From Sipunculus nudus (Eukaryota > Annelida > Sipuncula > Golfingiida > Sipunculidae), in contig CM049320.1 of NCBI GenBank assembly GCA_026874595.1, positions 47,506,714 through 47,570,713 on the forward strand: a stretch of DNA of 64,000 bases, in the 5' to 3' direction. The notes below the pieces were generated by a model. It was given only the letters and a program-made list of their open reading frames with translations. It made no database searches and had not been told where the DNA came from. Both the position numbers and the translations under genes were made by a program. Positions 48,661 to 58,689 of this stretch are shown in pieces. The first letter of the stretch is position 1; each line of letters begins with the position of its first letter.

Positions 48661-49295
48661 CTAAGGCCTTCAGGTTTAACACAGCCCAAAAGTAATTATG
48701 AATATTCTGTGGTTTGCAACATATTCATTGCAATATATTTTCACATTTAAAGTTTTATATGAATTATAGTGTTTCATGAGGGTTCCATTTTCATAATATA
48801 TCCTAATCCTTGGATGGATCTGTCCAAATAAGTTCCTGCACATATTCCTTGTGTATCTTGAAGACACCAAATAACCTCTATATATTAATACAGATGATAA
48901 GGCTCTCTTTAGACCAAAACTGTTGCTGAGTGATCAGTGTGTCAGAAAGTATGGGCATTTACTCAGAAGAAAATGAGACACTGCTTCTTCCCTACAAGGC
49001 TAGTGGAGCATTCAAGCTGGAAAAGACATGAAAGTAACATGGTTTAAAACACTGTGGTATATGATGGGAAGAATGCTTATGAAACAGGTTCTGTCCTTGA
49101 AAGTGAGCTGCTTTTATGCAGGGGAAAGATATATTTGCAGGGATTTGCTCACCTAATTTATATGGGATTCCTTTTAGGTTGATTTCCTATTGCACATGCA
49201 GTTACAATCTCACATGGAAAGATGGCAACAATTTAACTCCAGTAGTGAAAAGGATGAAAAAACATTCACAGACTCACATTAAGGTGATATATGGA

Positions 49296-49303
49296 TGTAG
49301 TTT
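49296..49303. repeat. Left target-site duplication TGTAGTTT
   Basis: This 8-bp sequence is identical to 50891-50898 and directly flanks the inverted-repeat element 49304-50890. Confidence 0.8.
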
Positions 49304-49781
49304 CGGTCAGTCTTTTAACAGAGCGCTACCGAGCGTACCGAGCCCTACCGAGCGCTACCCTGGATTCATACAAGGCATTGCTCTGACCCGCATGGGGCTA
49401 CCGAGCGCCCGGACTTCTTACCGAGCGCTACCCTGCCCTAACAATGGGCAGTGTTTTTACATACTTTGGACTACCGAGTGCTAGGGACTTTTTACCTAGC
49501 GCTACCCTGGATTCACACCAGGCATTGCTCTGACCCGGCAGGGACTACCGAGCACTCGGACCTTTTTACCAACTCGGGGCGCTACCTTGTTCTAACAATG
49601 GGCAATGTGTAAACCATAGGCCTATATATATATGTGTGTGTGTATATATATATATAACGATTAACATACATATAAATTCGACATATATATGTTTAAATAC
49701 ATTTATTAATATATCAGTAGCCTATATAAATATAATATATAATTTAAAATTATGCTATATATTTATATATATATTAGAATA

Positions 49782-49874
<93 letters not shown>

Positions 49875-50890
49875 TAGAGACAGTGTAAAGAAAAAGAGAG
49901 CACTATAGCCTATATAATATTTATCCGATATAGGCTATAAAGGAGAGAGAGAAAGAATGAAAGAGAGAGAAAGAAAGAGAGACAGGCGGAGAGAGAGAAG
50001 AACCTGAATTAGAGGGAAAGGTAACACAGACCTATATTATATATAATATTTATCCGATATATATAGGAGAGAGAAAGAAAGAGAGAGATAAAGAAAGAAA
50101 GGGAGAGAAATAGAAAGAGAAACAGTAAGAGAAACAGAGAGAGAAAGAGAGAAGAACCGGTATAAGAGGGAATGTAATAAAAAGTACATATATATTCATT
50201 TAGGGCATATATGTTATATTATAAAAATTAATACACGATTTACTGCTTGATATATAGATTACATATATAATTTTGTTATAGCAGGATATATATATATATA
50301 TTTTTATATATATATATATGTATATATATTTATATATATTCATGTATATATATTTATATATATATATATACAGAGAGAGAGAGAATGAGTTGGAAAGATA
50401 ACATAAGCATTGCTTATTCATCTTATATAAACAGAAACAATGTAAATAATTAAATATGATATTTTGTGTTGAATGCGGTTAAAACTCCATAATTTGTCAT
50501 GTGCGCGATGGTAGCGCTCAGCAAAAAGTTTGTAGCGCTCGTTAGTCCCAAGCCCAAGATGTTTGAAGTATGTAAGAACACTTAATTCCCATTGTAAGAG
50601 CAGGGTAACGCTAGCTAAAAAGCCCCAAGCGCTCGGTAGCCCCACGTGGGTCAGAGCAATGACTTGTGTGACCCCAGGGTAGCGCTCGGTAAAAAGTCAG
50701 AGCGCTCGGTAGCCCCACGCTGATCAAAGCAATGCCTGGTGTGAATCCGGGGTAGCGCTCGGTAAAAAGTCTGAGCGATCGGTAGCCCCACGCTGGTCAA
50801 AGCGATGCCTGGTGTGAATCCGGGGTAGTGCTCGGTAAAAAGTCCTACCGAGCGCTAGCGCTCGGTAGCGCTCGGTAAAAAGACCGACCC
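49304..50890. mobile_element. 1587-bp non-autonomous inverted-repeat (foldback) DNA element
   Basis: The left end, CGGTCAGTCTTTTAACAGAG then CGCTACC, is the inverse of the right end (GGGTCGGTCTTTTTACCGAG then CGCTACC on the minus strand). Long arms (49304-49610 and 50500-50890) consist of reiterated AGCGCTCGGTAAAAAGTC and GCTCGGTAGCCCCACG subrepeats. The middle is (TA)n, (GA)n and AT-rich sequence. An 8-bp duplication, TGTAGTTT, flanks it. No transposase. 8-bp duplications occur in hAT, P, Merlin and Zisupton groups; the ends do not decide between them. Confidence 0.85.
49786..49871. repeat. (TA)n followed by (GA)n microsatellite
   Basis: Perfect TA dinucleotides switch at 49829 to GA dinucleotides; further interrupted GA-rich tracts continue to about 50150. 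Inside the inverted-repeat element. Confidence 0.95.
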
Positions 50891-50898
50891 TGTAGTTT
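50891..50898. repeat. Right target-site duplication TGTAGTTT
   Basis: Partner of 49296-49303. Confidence 0.8.
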
Positions 50899-51184
50899 GA
50901 TATATGGTAAGTTTGTGTTGTATATATCACTGCCAGAGTAATTTCTATCACACAACAAGCACTCAGCTAGCATTACGTGTCAATGTGCTGGGCCACTCTG
51001 CCAGTGTCTGGGTAAACTCTCAAACACTTGAGCTCAAGCCCTAAACATTGGTCAAGGGCATCATAACTGTATACATATATTTTTTAATATGTGCAATTAC
51101 AAAAAAATGCAAGCTAAATTAAAGAACCATATGCTTCACCTGTGAGTGCTGCTCCCCAAGTCAAAACAATACAGGAAATAGTTA

Positions 51185-51475
51185 TCTGATGAGAAAGAAT
51201 ATTGCCATGACCTTATAATGTGGGCACTAAATAAACGGGGAAAATCATTCTGATCTTATAATGTGGGCACATAATAAATGGGGAATATAATAATGATCTT
51301 ATAATGTGGGCACATTATAATTGGGGAATATAAAAATGATCTTATAATGTGGGCACATTATAAAATGGGGGCTTATAAATGGGATATATAAATGATCTTA
51401 TAATGTGGGCACATTATAAACGGGGAAAAAAATATTGATCTTATAATGTTGGCAAACTATAAACGGAGGATATAA
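51185..51475. repeat. ~48-bp tandem repeat, GATCTTATAATGTGGGCACA
   Basis: Six units with ATGATCTTATAATGTGGGCA and TAAATGGGGAATATAATA, diverging at the right edge. Intron 1 of the folate-receptor-like gene. 50899-51184 shows nothing recognisable. Confidence 0.9.
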
Positions 51476-51765
51476 TAACATTTTGGTAACATTTTATGCT
51501 ACTACCCTTTGCCAAGTTTCAAATGCAGACTGGATTCTGAACATGTGCAATAGTCAGTTGTGTAAAGTCAGTTGCACAAAGGGGCACCCATTAGCTTTTG
51601 GCAATAACTAGACTAGCCAGATTTAATCTGAATTAATATTAGTAGGCCCTGCCATACATTGACAGTTTCTACAATATAAGCCACAGAAGATGCAACGGAT
51701 CTGTTGCAACTTCTTTGACTGCCTGTTTACAGATTAACAACAAGACACAGGATTACATGATTTAA

Positions 51766-54195
51766 ACAAGTGACCCATGGGGCATGACGCTCAGCTGCCA
51801 AGCATGACCTGCGACATCATGGGCTGCAATTCACAACTTCTAGTAAAATTGTTGCAGAACCTATATGCCAATTTTGTTTAAACTTTCTACATTGCCATGA
51901 ATTCTTATCATATATGTCTGGTTAAAACATAGTGAATGATGGTCTGAGGCAAAATGTATGGTTGTTGAGCTATCAGGAACTAATCCCACAGCTTGCTCGA
52001 TACCTGTCAGTCTCAAAAGGAATACCACACAGGCCACATATAAGATCAAAATATAGCAAAAGATCAAGGAAATCCATGCAAGAATTATTGTGAAACGGGT
52101 GCTTCCATATTAATTTTTATTCAATACAAGCCAACTGTACTGAGCTTTCATAAATGATGGTCATATTTATTAAGAAATCTTTGACCCAATGCAAGATTAC
52201 ATTAATATACATCCCACTGCATTCACTTTAATAGTTCTTGAGATAATATGTTCTAAAGGAATTTAAAGATGGCGTCCTGGTGGCCATATTGGATTTCTGA
52301 CAGGTCGGAAACTGAAAAACAAACATCCTCTAAAAGGGACCAAACATCATAAAAAAATCACAGAAACTGTCCTGGCAAAAGGATTTCTAAAATGGCTACC
52401 TGGCAGACATAATAGTTTTCTGACAAGTCACACATCCTCCAATAAGACACTAAACTTGTAGCAATTGCTTCAAAGAATGTAACAGTTATGAATGTCCAAA
52501 ACAATTCAAAAGGCATGATCAGGTTGGAGAGCTCTCATATCAGATTTATGAACATGCAAATGTAAAAAGTGCAAGTCCAATTTGTTTTAATTATCAGCTT
52601 GCTGTTCAATGGGGTCAGCAGGGTAGGTAAACTGCAAAACCTAAAAGAAAAGAAATGCAGAAAACATCACTAAGAGTCTTGTAATCAAATAAAGCCATCC
52701 TAAATCCAGGTACAGACCCACATATTATCAGAACAAACACTTGCTGGTATATCTGATGATTTGTATAATAATATTCAGATATCTAGAAAACTAAGTTTAT
52801 TGCTATGATTCCATGATATAAACTGCAAAATGTTCCCATCATTTTATAAATCAGTAGCTAAACTTAACACTCAACTCTCATAGTCTTAATGCCTGGCCAA
52901 AGCATTCCGGCAACAGTGTTTTTGTTATGCACTAATGATATATCCGTATCACTCCATGAGCTGATACAAAAGGGAGTCATATATCACAAGTGTCACTGGT
53001 AATTATGGGCACATAGTGAGATGTACCAGATGTGAGTGCCATATGGTTATATATACAAGAAAACAAGAAAAATAGAGATGGTCTACAAAATAAGTTATTG
53101 TGAACATCCCTGACCTATGACCTTGGCCTTTTGCCAACATATCAACTGGATTCTTTCTAAATGATGGGTAACTACTAACCACTTACATCTGGCCGGGTGT
53201 AATTACTTGGCAACCAATGAGTGAATAACTTAGACCTGCAACCTTTAACCTCCTGACTAGCTGACCTCAAAATCAATTAGTTATTTCTTCATGCAAAAAG
53301 ACCCATAAATATGAAGTTTGAATCAAATTCAGTGTTGCATAGATGTGGCATATGTGAAAGACTGGAGGTTTGGGTTGAACAGTTTCACTTGAAATATGTT
53401 CACAAGCATTTAGAACAATATTGTGACCTTGACCTTTGACCTTTTGAACTCAACATCAATAGGCTTCTTCTCCTATTGGTAGGTAAGCCATATATGACAG
53501 ATGGAAAGTATAGATTGAAAAGTTTGCTGAAAATGACTCCACGCAAGAAGAGGGAGCTTTGAACTTGACCTTTGACCTCAAAATCAACAGGTCTTTTCCC
53601 CTGTTGGCAGAGAAGCGATATCAGTGCTGAAAGGTTTGGTATGAAAGGTCTAGCTTGAAATGTGTCCACAACCTTTTCAAAGAAGTGGATCCTGTGACCC
53701 TGACCTTTGACCTTGTGACCTCACCATCTATAGGATTCTTCTCCCACTTAGTAGGTGAGCTATATGTGAAATATCAAAGAATTGGGATGAAAGGTTTGGC
53801 TTAAAATGCATCCTGAGGTTTTTCAAAGAAGTTGGTTCTGTGACCTTGACCTTTCACCTCAAAATAATTATGGTTCTTCCCCTGTTGGTAGGTGAGCTGT
53901 ATGTGAAAGATGGAAGGTTTGGGATGAAAATTTTGGCTAAAAGAATTATTTCTGGGGGGGTGCAAACACACCCCATAACTTCGAGAATATAGGTCGCAGT
54001 GACCTAATTTCAGGTTTGCAAGGAGATCTTTTTAGAACCTCTAAGACTGCATAGGGTTCATGGCCCTAGCCCCTATGGTTACGATTTGTGCCCTGCTAAT
54101 GGACAGACGGCCGGCCGGACAGACAGACGGAAGGACGCCGGACAAAGACCCATCGCTCTAGCCCAGCATGACTGAAAGTCAGCTGAGCTAAAAAC
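51766..54195 (-). mobile_element. Reverse-oriented AGCTCAGCTGA-family region
   Basis: AACAAGTGACCCATGGGGCA then TGACGCTCAGCTG at the left and GACTGAAAGTCAGCTGAGCT then AAAAA at the right are the two family ends in reverse. Tandem ~190-bp units at 53100-53960 carry GACCTTGACCTTTGACCTC and CCTGTTGGTAGGTGAGCTAT. The sequence at 52260-52660 is not repeat-like, so this may be two partial elements. Confidence 0.5.
52587..52640 (-). CDS. Candidate terminal exon, unidentified (VLQFTYPADPIEQQADN, stop)
   Basis: Read in reverse, a very strong acceptor (TGCATTTCTTTTCTTTTAG) is followed at phase 0 by 17 protein-like codons and TAA. It lies in intron 1 of the folate-receptor-like gene on the same strand. 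It could be the last exon of a nested gene, an alternative terminal exon, or a decayed remnant. I found no partner exon in the 4 kb upstream of it, and I do not recognise the sequence. Confidence 0.35.
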   Translation of the reverse strand, partial: VLQFTYPADPIEQQADN

Positions 54196-54616
54196 CAATA
54201 AGTATGTGTTTCATGGTTTTGATAGCAACTAAAATTGAACTTGGATCATCATTTTTTAACACCGTTTTCTCAGATATTAAATTGTTTCACTCAAAATTGT
54301 CACATGGTAATTTTTGGGAGTGATTTTACAATAGGGGCAACATAATGGTTCACTTAACTGTCTAAATAGGGCGACACATTTGACCAGGCTAGAGAACAAT
54401 AAGGCAAGTTCTAGCAATATATGTTTGACATAAGAAAGAAGAGAACCTATCAATATTATTAATCACCAATTTTAGGCACCTGGTGGTCCTATTTGATCAT
54501 AGTATTATGTCGCACCTATTGTAAAATCATACCTAATTTTTCAAAATCAATTTACTTTGTAAATAAATAAGGCCAAAAACTGTGGTGCACCCTTTAATGG
54601 ACAGACTAAATAGGCC
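54196..54616. other. Intron 1, nothing recognised
   Basis: AT-rich sequence without repeats or exon-like frames. Confidence 0.4.
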
Positions 54617-56168
54617 CCACTCGAGAGTGTGAAACTGGTTTTGGTTCAGTGAAACCATTCACCTACTAATAGCGAAACTGAAACTGGTTTTAGCGAAACC
54701 ATCTGCGGAGATGGTTTCAGTTTTGGTTTCGCCAAAACCACCCACTCGATAATTATACTGGCAAGATGGCCAAGGTGGAGAGAAGTAGTGTACATGACAT
54801 GTACATGTTATAAGATGAAGAGAAACAGTCTATTTTCATCATAATTTAATGTATATTTACCAGTCACAATTAATAATGCTCTCATTGGGTCTCAAAGTGC
54901 CCAGGCATGGATCTCTAGCGTTTGAGAAAATTTTCATCATTAATTTATATATTTAAATAAACTTTAAATAAAATATTTTTTAATGCATACTGTTGATGCC
55001 TGTTAGAGTTAAATAAGCAATGATTGAGATAAAAACATTCTTTCGGAAGTGTTTTGAATTCAATATTCCCTACTATGACCATGTATAGCTAAAGATGAGC
55101 TAGTCCGCCACGTACGGACATTTATCTGTGATACGGAGTCCGTCCGTTTGGCGGTGAGAGTTCACCCTGCCGTTCATTTAAGGACCTGTAACATGAGTTA
55201 CCACTGCTTGTTGTACGATAGAGAAACAATCTTGCATTTATATATAGAAATAAACTTTTTATGTATCAAATTAAATGGATATATCACCTTTATGTGCGCC
55301 TGTAAATGTTTTTTTTATCCTTTGAACTGCCGGGGTTCAGATGTTGCATGCCAACTGGACACCGCCGGAAAAGGAATCCCATGCAAATTAGGTGGGCAAT
55401 CTATGCAAAAGATGAATTCAGGGGGGCTTTTCCCAGGAATGCCAGTGCCGTGCACTAGGATAGACCATATTTTCATAAGCATCCTTCCCATCATACATCG
55501 CTTGTTGTCAATGATGCTAAATTCCTATTGGTTGTTCCAACCGGAAAGCGCCATCGGCCAGACGGAGACGATGCAATATCTGACTTCATCCAGAGTAAGT
55601 GCCCATACTTTATTAATGCTGATCATCCAGCAAAAGTTTTGGTCCCAACGGAGTCTAAGCATCTGTAACAATTATAATATGTGGGGTTTGTTTGGTGTCC
55701 TCACGCTTCACAAGGCATATACGTGTCTTAGGGTCTGTATGGATCCGTACAAACTTAGATAGTATAGACTCTCCCCGCAAGAGGCTGAAGCACTTGTACT
55801 GTTTACTATATATGTCAGCGCTGCAAGACTGCAGCAAAAGATGAGACAAACTTATCCTGTGTGTCCATGCCGTATGACACGTACATGTTATAAGATGATG
55901 AGAAACAGTCTATTTTCATCATAATTTAATGTATATTTGCCAGTCACAATTAAATATGCTCTCATTGGGTCTCAAATTGCCCAGACATGGATCTCTAGCG
56001 TTTAAGAAAATTTTCATCATTAATTTATTCAATTAATAATAAATAATTTACGATGTTATCAATATTTTCTATTTAAACCGAAACCGTCCACTTAAAAATA
56101 CAAGGTGAAACCATACAGAACCGGTTTTCCCGGAACCGAAACCAGTTTCGAATTTTCGCCCACAGAGT
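54617..56168. mobile_element. Possible 1.55-kb element with GAAACTGGTTT(T/C)GGTT inverted ends
   Basis: GTGAAACTGGTTTTGGTTCA (54630) is mirrored by GGAACCGAAACCAGTTTCGA (56141). Inside, a 155-bp direct repeat (54794-54948 and 55874-56028, offset exactly 1080 bp, more than 90% identical by eye) begins near ACGTACATGTTATAAGATGA and ends AAAATTTTCATCATTAATTT. The block between the repeats, 55090-55860, contains the open frame described separately. The class is uncertain; the direct repeats could be short LTRs or a local duplication. Confidence 0.5.
55459..55668 (+). CDS. Candidate protein-coding piece, unidentified, 69 codons
   Basis: After a possible acceptor TGCACTAG|G, the frame reads DRPYFHKHPSHHTSLVVNDA, then KFLLVVPTGKRHRPDGDDAI and SDFIQSKCPYFINADHPAKV before TAA. 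The composition is protein-like and unlike the AT-rich noise frames nearby. A GTAAGT inside it (AGA|GTAAGT, after SDFIQ) could be a donor. It lies between 155-bp direct repeats, so it may be cargo or a captured exon of a repeat. A longer frame in another register (55148-55762) is less protein-like. Family unknown. Confidence 0.3.
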   Translation, partial: DRPYFHKHPSHHTSLVVNDAKFLLVVPTGKRHRPDGDDAISDFIQSKCPYFINADHPAKVLVPTESKHL

Positions 56169-56375
56169 ATAACAGTCGCCTGTGACTGCACAAAGTAGCT
56201 ACACTGATCACTGCCTACAGTAAGTACGTAGGGCCTACCGCTTCACGTCATGACTTTGTGGGTTATTGCAATATTGGGCCCAAGTAGAGAATCCGGTCTT
56301 CATTTCCAAGATGGGTCTAAACTGACTAGACCGTCTCATATTAGTAGTAATCCGCACATAAGCCATGACATGGCT

Positions 56376-56494
56376 GATGATATGACATCGACATTCCTCT
56401 TACTTATACATTACACGAATCCTATACATCATTACGTCCGTCCGTATACACCCACAACCTCGTCCATGTAGACCGGATTCTATACTCGCTCCCA
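56376..56494. repeat. Dispersed repeat, copy 2 (partner of 1-120)
   Basis: About 85% identical by eye to the left edge of the window over ~115 bp, in the same orientation. It ends about 35 bp from exon 1 of the folate-receptor-like gene. Confidence 0.75.
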
Positions 56495-56527
56495 ATATTG
56501 GTAGTAATCTAGACAGTGACAACTCAC

Positions 56528-56648
56528 CAAAATATGTGCATACAGTACCACGGTTATCTATATTGTAGACAGTGGAATGCACCGTGTACAACACACATGA
56601 AAATACAAAGGAAACGCAAAGAATCCTGACAGCTTGACAGCTCGCCAT
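56528..56648 (-). CDS. Folate-receptor-like protein, exon 1 (signal peptide, residues 1-40)
   Basis: The start ATG at 56648-56646 is in a good context (AAACATGG). The product begins MASCQAVRILCVSFVFSCVL, a clear signal peptide ending near residue 25, followed by TVYNIDNRGTVCTYF. An in-frame ATG 30 codons upstream would put a charged extension before the signal peptide and overlaps the promoter-proximal repeat, so it is not chosen. The donor TTTTG|GTGAGT leaves one G that makes Gly-41 with GG of exon 2. The four exons total 597 nt (198 codons plus stop) with no phase conflict. The mature part has 12 cysteines. Confidence 0.75.
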
Positions 56649-56676
56649 GTTTTGGTCGATGTTATTGACGTGCTTT

Positions 56677-56771
56677 ACGGACAAAAACCCGCATGACGGA
56701 AGTCGGATGCCGAGCCGGACGTCAATCTCGGATGCCATATCTACTGTATATTATAACTAACAGGAGAATGA
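56677..56771 (-). promoter_or_regulatory. Promoter-proximal repeat upstream of the folate-receptor-like gene
   Basis: On the minus strand it runs TTCTCCTGTTAGTTATAATA ... CGGCATCCGACTTCCGTCAT, then GCGGGTTTTTGTCCGT, and ends 28 bp before the ATG. It is related to 57886-58005 and 60405-60503. ACTTCCG resembles an ETS-type site. Promoter activity is inferred from position only. Confidence 0.6.
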
Positions 56772-57410
56772 AAACAAGTATATTTTCAGTGTAATTTATT
56801 TATGTGTGTAGTGGCATTTTTAGAGAAAAGATGGAGCAACTATACAATCACCACGAACTGTCTTGACAAGGTATGCGTGTGCATACGGACGGACGAGGCA
56901 GGTAAAAACAAGTGGTAAAATCAAAATACATGCAGCTAAATATATTTAACGTTTTCACACAAATGTCATGTCTTAGAGAGGTGTGTGAGTGATTAAATAG
57001 TAAAGCCGAAAAGGAATATTAATTTATTACATATACGATGCCGTCAAAATGTGTAAAAAAATAATCTTTTTTTTTCATATATTTTCTCCATAACACGATA
57101 CACAGATAAAAGGAAAGTAAACAATTTTCAATAATCCACTGTAATGTTTGACTTAATTCTCGAAATACAGATACAATAGCAAAGAAAAGGAAGAAGAAAA
57201 TTTGCTGTGAATATATTTAGGGAATTTGTTTAACAACAATTATTGGTATCCCGATTTCATTCGGCCTTAAATAATGGCCGGGGAAAGGCAAAAATAATAA
57301 TTTTTGAACATGTAAGTTTATGTATTAAAATTATGAAAACTTTCTCATCTGGATTAGGTCTAAACAATAAAATATTAAATATTCTACGAATTAAAAATAT
57401 ATTTGTTAGA

Positions 57411-57723
57411 CCAAAAAAATAAAAGGTATGGTTCTCAGGCAACCCCCGCATCAAAACTTTTTATTTTGATTTTCAATAGAAACTTACCAATTTTGTGCTG
57501 CAACCGCTCGGACATTTATTTTAAGGAGATGAAATCATACAATTTCCTTTTTTATGTAGGGCTTTTACTTGTTTAGCAAAATAAATCTGTTATTATCATG
57601 CTTTTCCCTAATCATTGTCAATTTTATCGAAACATACCAAAAAATTAAAAATAAAAAACCGCCCGCCCGCATTGATTTCTGAAAAAAAGTGCCTGAGAAC
57701 AATACCTTTTTTTCATTTTGGCC
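57411..57723. mobile_element. Complete MITE, AAGGTATGGTTCTCAGGCA inverted ends
   Basis: CCAAAAAAATAAAAGGTATG then GTTCTCAGGCA is mirrored by TGCCTGAGAACAATACCTT and TTTTTCATTTTGGCC. The interior is related to 47176-47482 in the opposite orientation (AAGCATGATAATAACAG-type block reversed). It lies between the two divergent genes. Confidence 0.8.
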
Positions 57724-57885
57724 TTATAGGCCTTGAGTATCTCCCAGACATATAATGATCCTTAGTAAAATGATTTTATTTTTATTGTAAATATAGAAGG
57801 AAGCTTTACATAAATATAATTTGATACACGTATGTGTGTTTATACCAATTAATACATAAATTGCATTGTAAACACATCAATATTT

Positions 57886-58005
57886 TTTTATTCTCCTGTC
57901 TGTTAGTTATAGTATGTGGCATGACTGGCATCAGAGGTTGGTTTCCGGCTGGGCATCAGACTTGGCATTCGACATCCGACTTCCGGCATCCTGGTTTTAG
58001 TCCGT
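57886..58005 (+). repeat. Third copy of the promoter-proximal repeat
   Basis: TTTATTCTCCTGTCTGTTAG ... GACTTGGCATTCGACATCCG, then ACTTCCGGCATCCTGGTTTT and AGTCCGT. No ATG follows at the spacing seen in the other two copies; the left arm of an inverted repeat begins 10 bp downstream. Confidence 0.7.
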
Positions 58006-58014
58006 TTGGCTTCC

Positions 58015-58117
58015 TATTTAGACTGGTACCCCGCTCTATTAAGGCCCTCAGCCAAGCATTAGAGACGGGCGTACAACGACAACTTGGGTTCACACGGCAG
58101 ACTGGTTCCAACTCCAG

Positions 58118-58192
<75 letters not shown>

Positions 58193-58607
58193 ATAAAATA
58201 AACATTTTGTTTGCTCAAGAAGTTGCCAAAGTTGGCTGTACATTTCATGTGACATTACTGATTGGATTAATAGATACTAATTATAAATCAATGCCACGAA
58301 CAATCGAATATCAGACATTCAGTATATCGTATTATATCTATACATCCATCATTCAATTTTTGTGCAACAACTCATTCTTTAATATTTCAAAACTAGAAAT
58401 AACTAAAGAAATTTATTTACAAGCACTCTTCACGTATTATCAACCATGATCGCGTGAGCGTCCATGACAACCGGTTTGAGCGTGTATGTTGGAGTTGGAA
58501 CCAGTCTAACGGTAAGTCAGGAGTTGCAACTGGGAGTACTAAGATGGAGTTGTACGCCCGTCTGTATGTTTGGCTGAGGGTCATAATAGAGCGTGGTACC
58601 AGTCTAC
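58015..58607. repeat. Inverted repeat (~105-bp arms) around a (TA)n tract
   Basis: The left arm 58015-58117 (TAGACTGGTACCCCGCTCTA, CCCTCAGCCAAGCATTAGAG, ACGGGCGTACAAC, AGACTGGTTCCAACTCCA) is mirrored at 58491-58607 with mismatches and small indels. The centre contains (TA)n at 58118-58189 and AT-rich sequence. Confidence 0.8.
58118..58189. repeat. (TA)n microsatellite
   Basis: About 34 consecutive TA dinucleotides. Confidence 0.97.
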
Positions 58608-58689
58608 TTACTGTTTTGAGGAATTACAAATCAGATCGGTCTGGCATGCGAGGTGAATGTTTACCGGCTTTGCGGTAGAATTAAAGCAT

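Noticed and set aside
55148-55762. 204-codon plus-strand frame
   Set aside because: Cysteine-, methionine- and histidine-rich noise-like translation; another register of the same stretch (55459-55668) looks more like protein.
56649-56738. Upstream in-frame ATG for the folate-receptor-like gene (30 extra residues)
   Set aside because: It would bury the signal peptide and its codons coincide with the promoter-proximal repeat; the downstream ATG has the better context.
58084-58449. 121-codon frame with YIYIYI run
   Set aside because: It crosses the (TA)n microsatellite; both strands show the same artefact.
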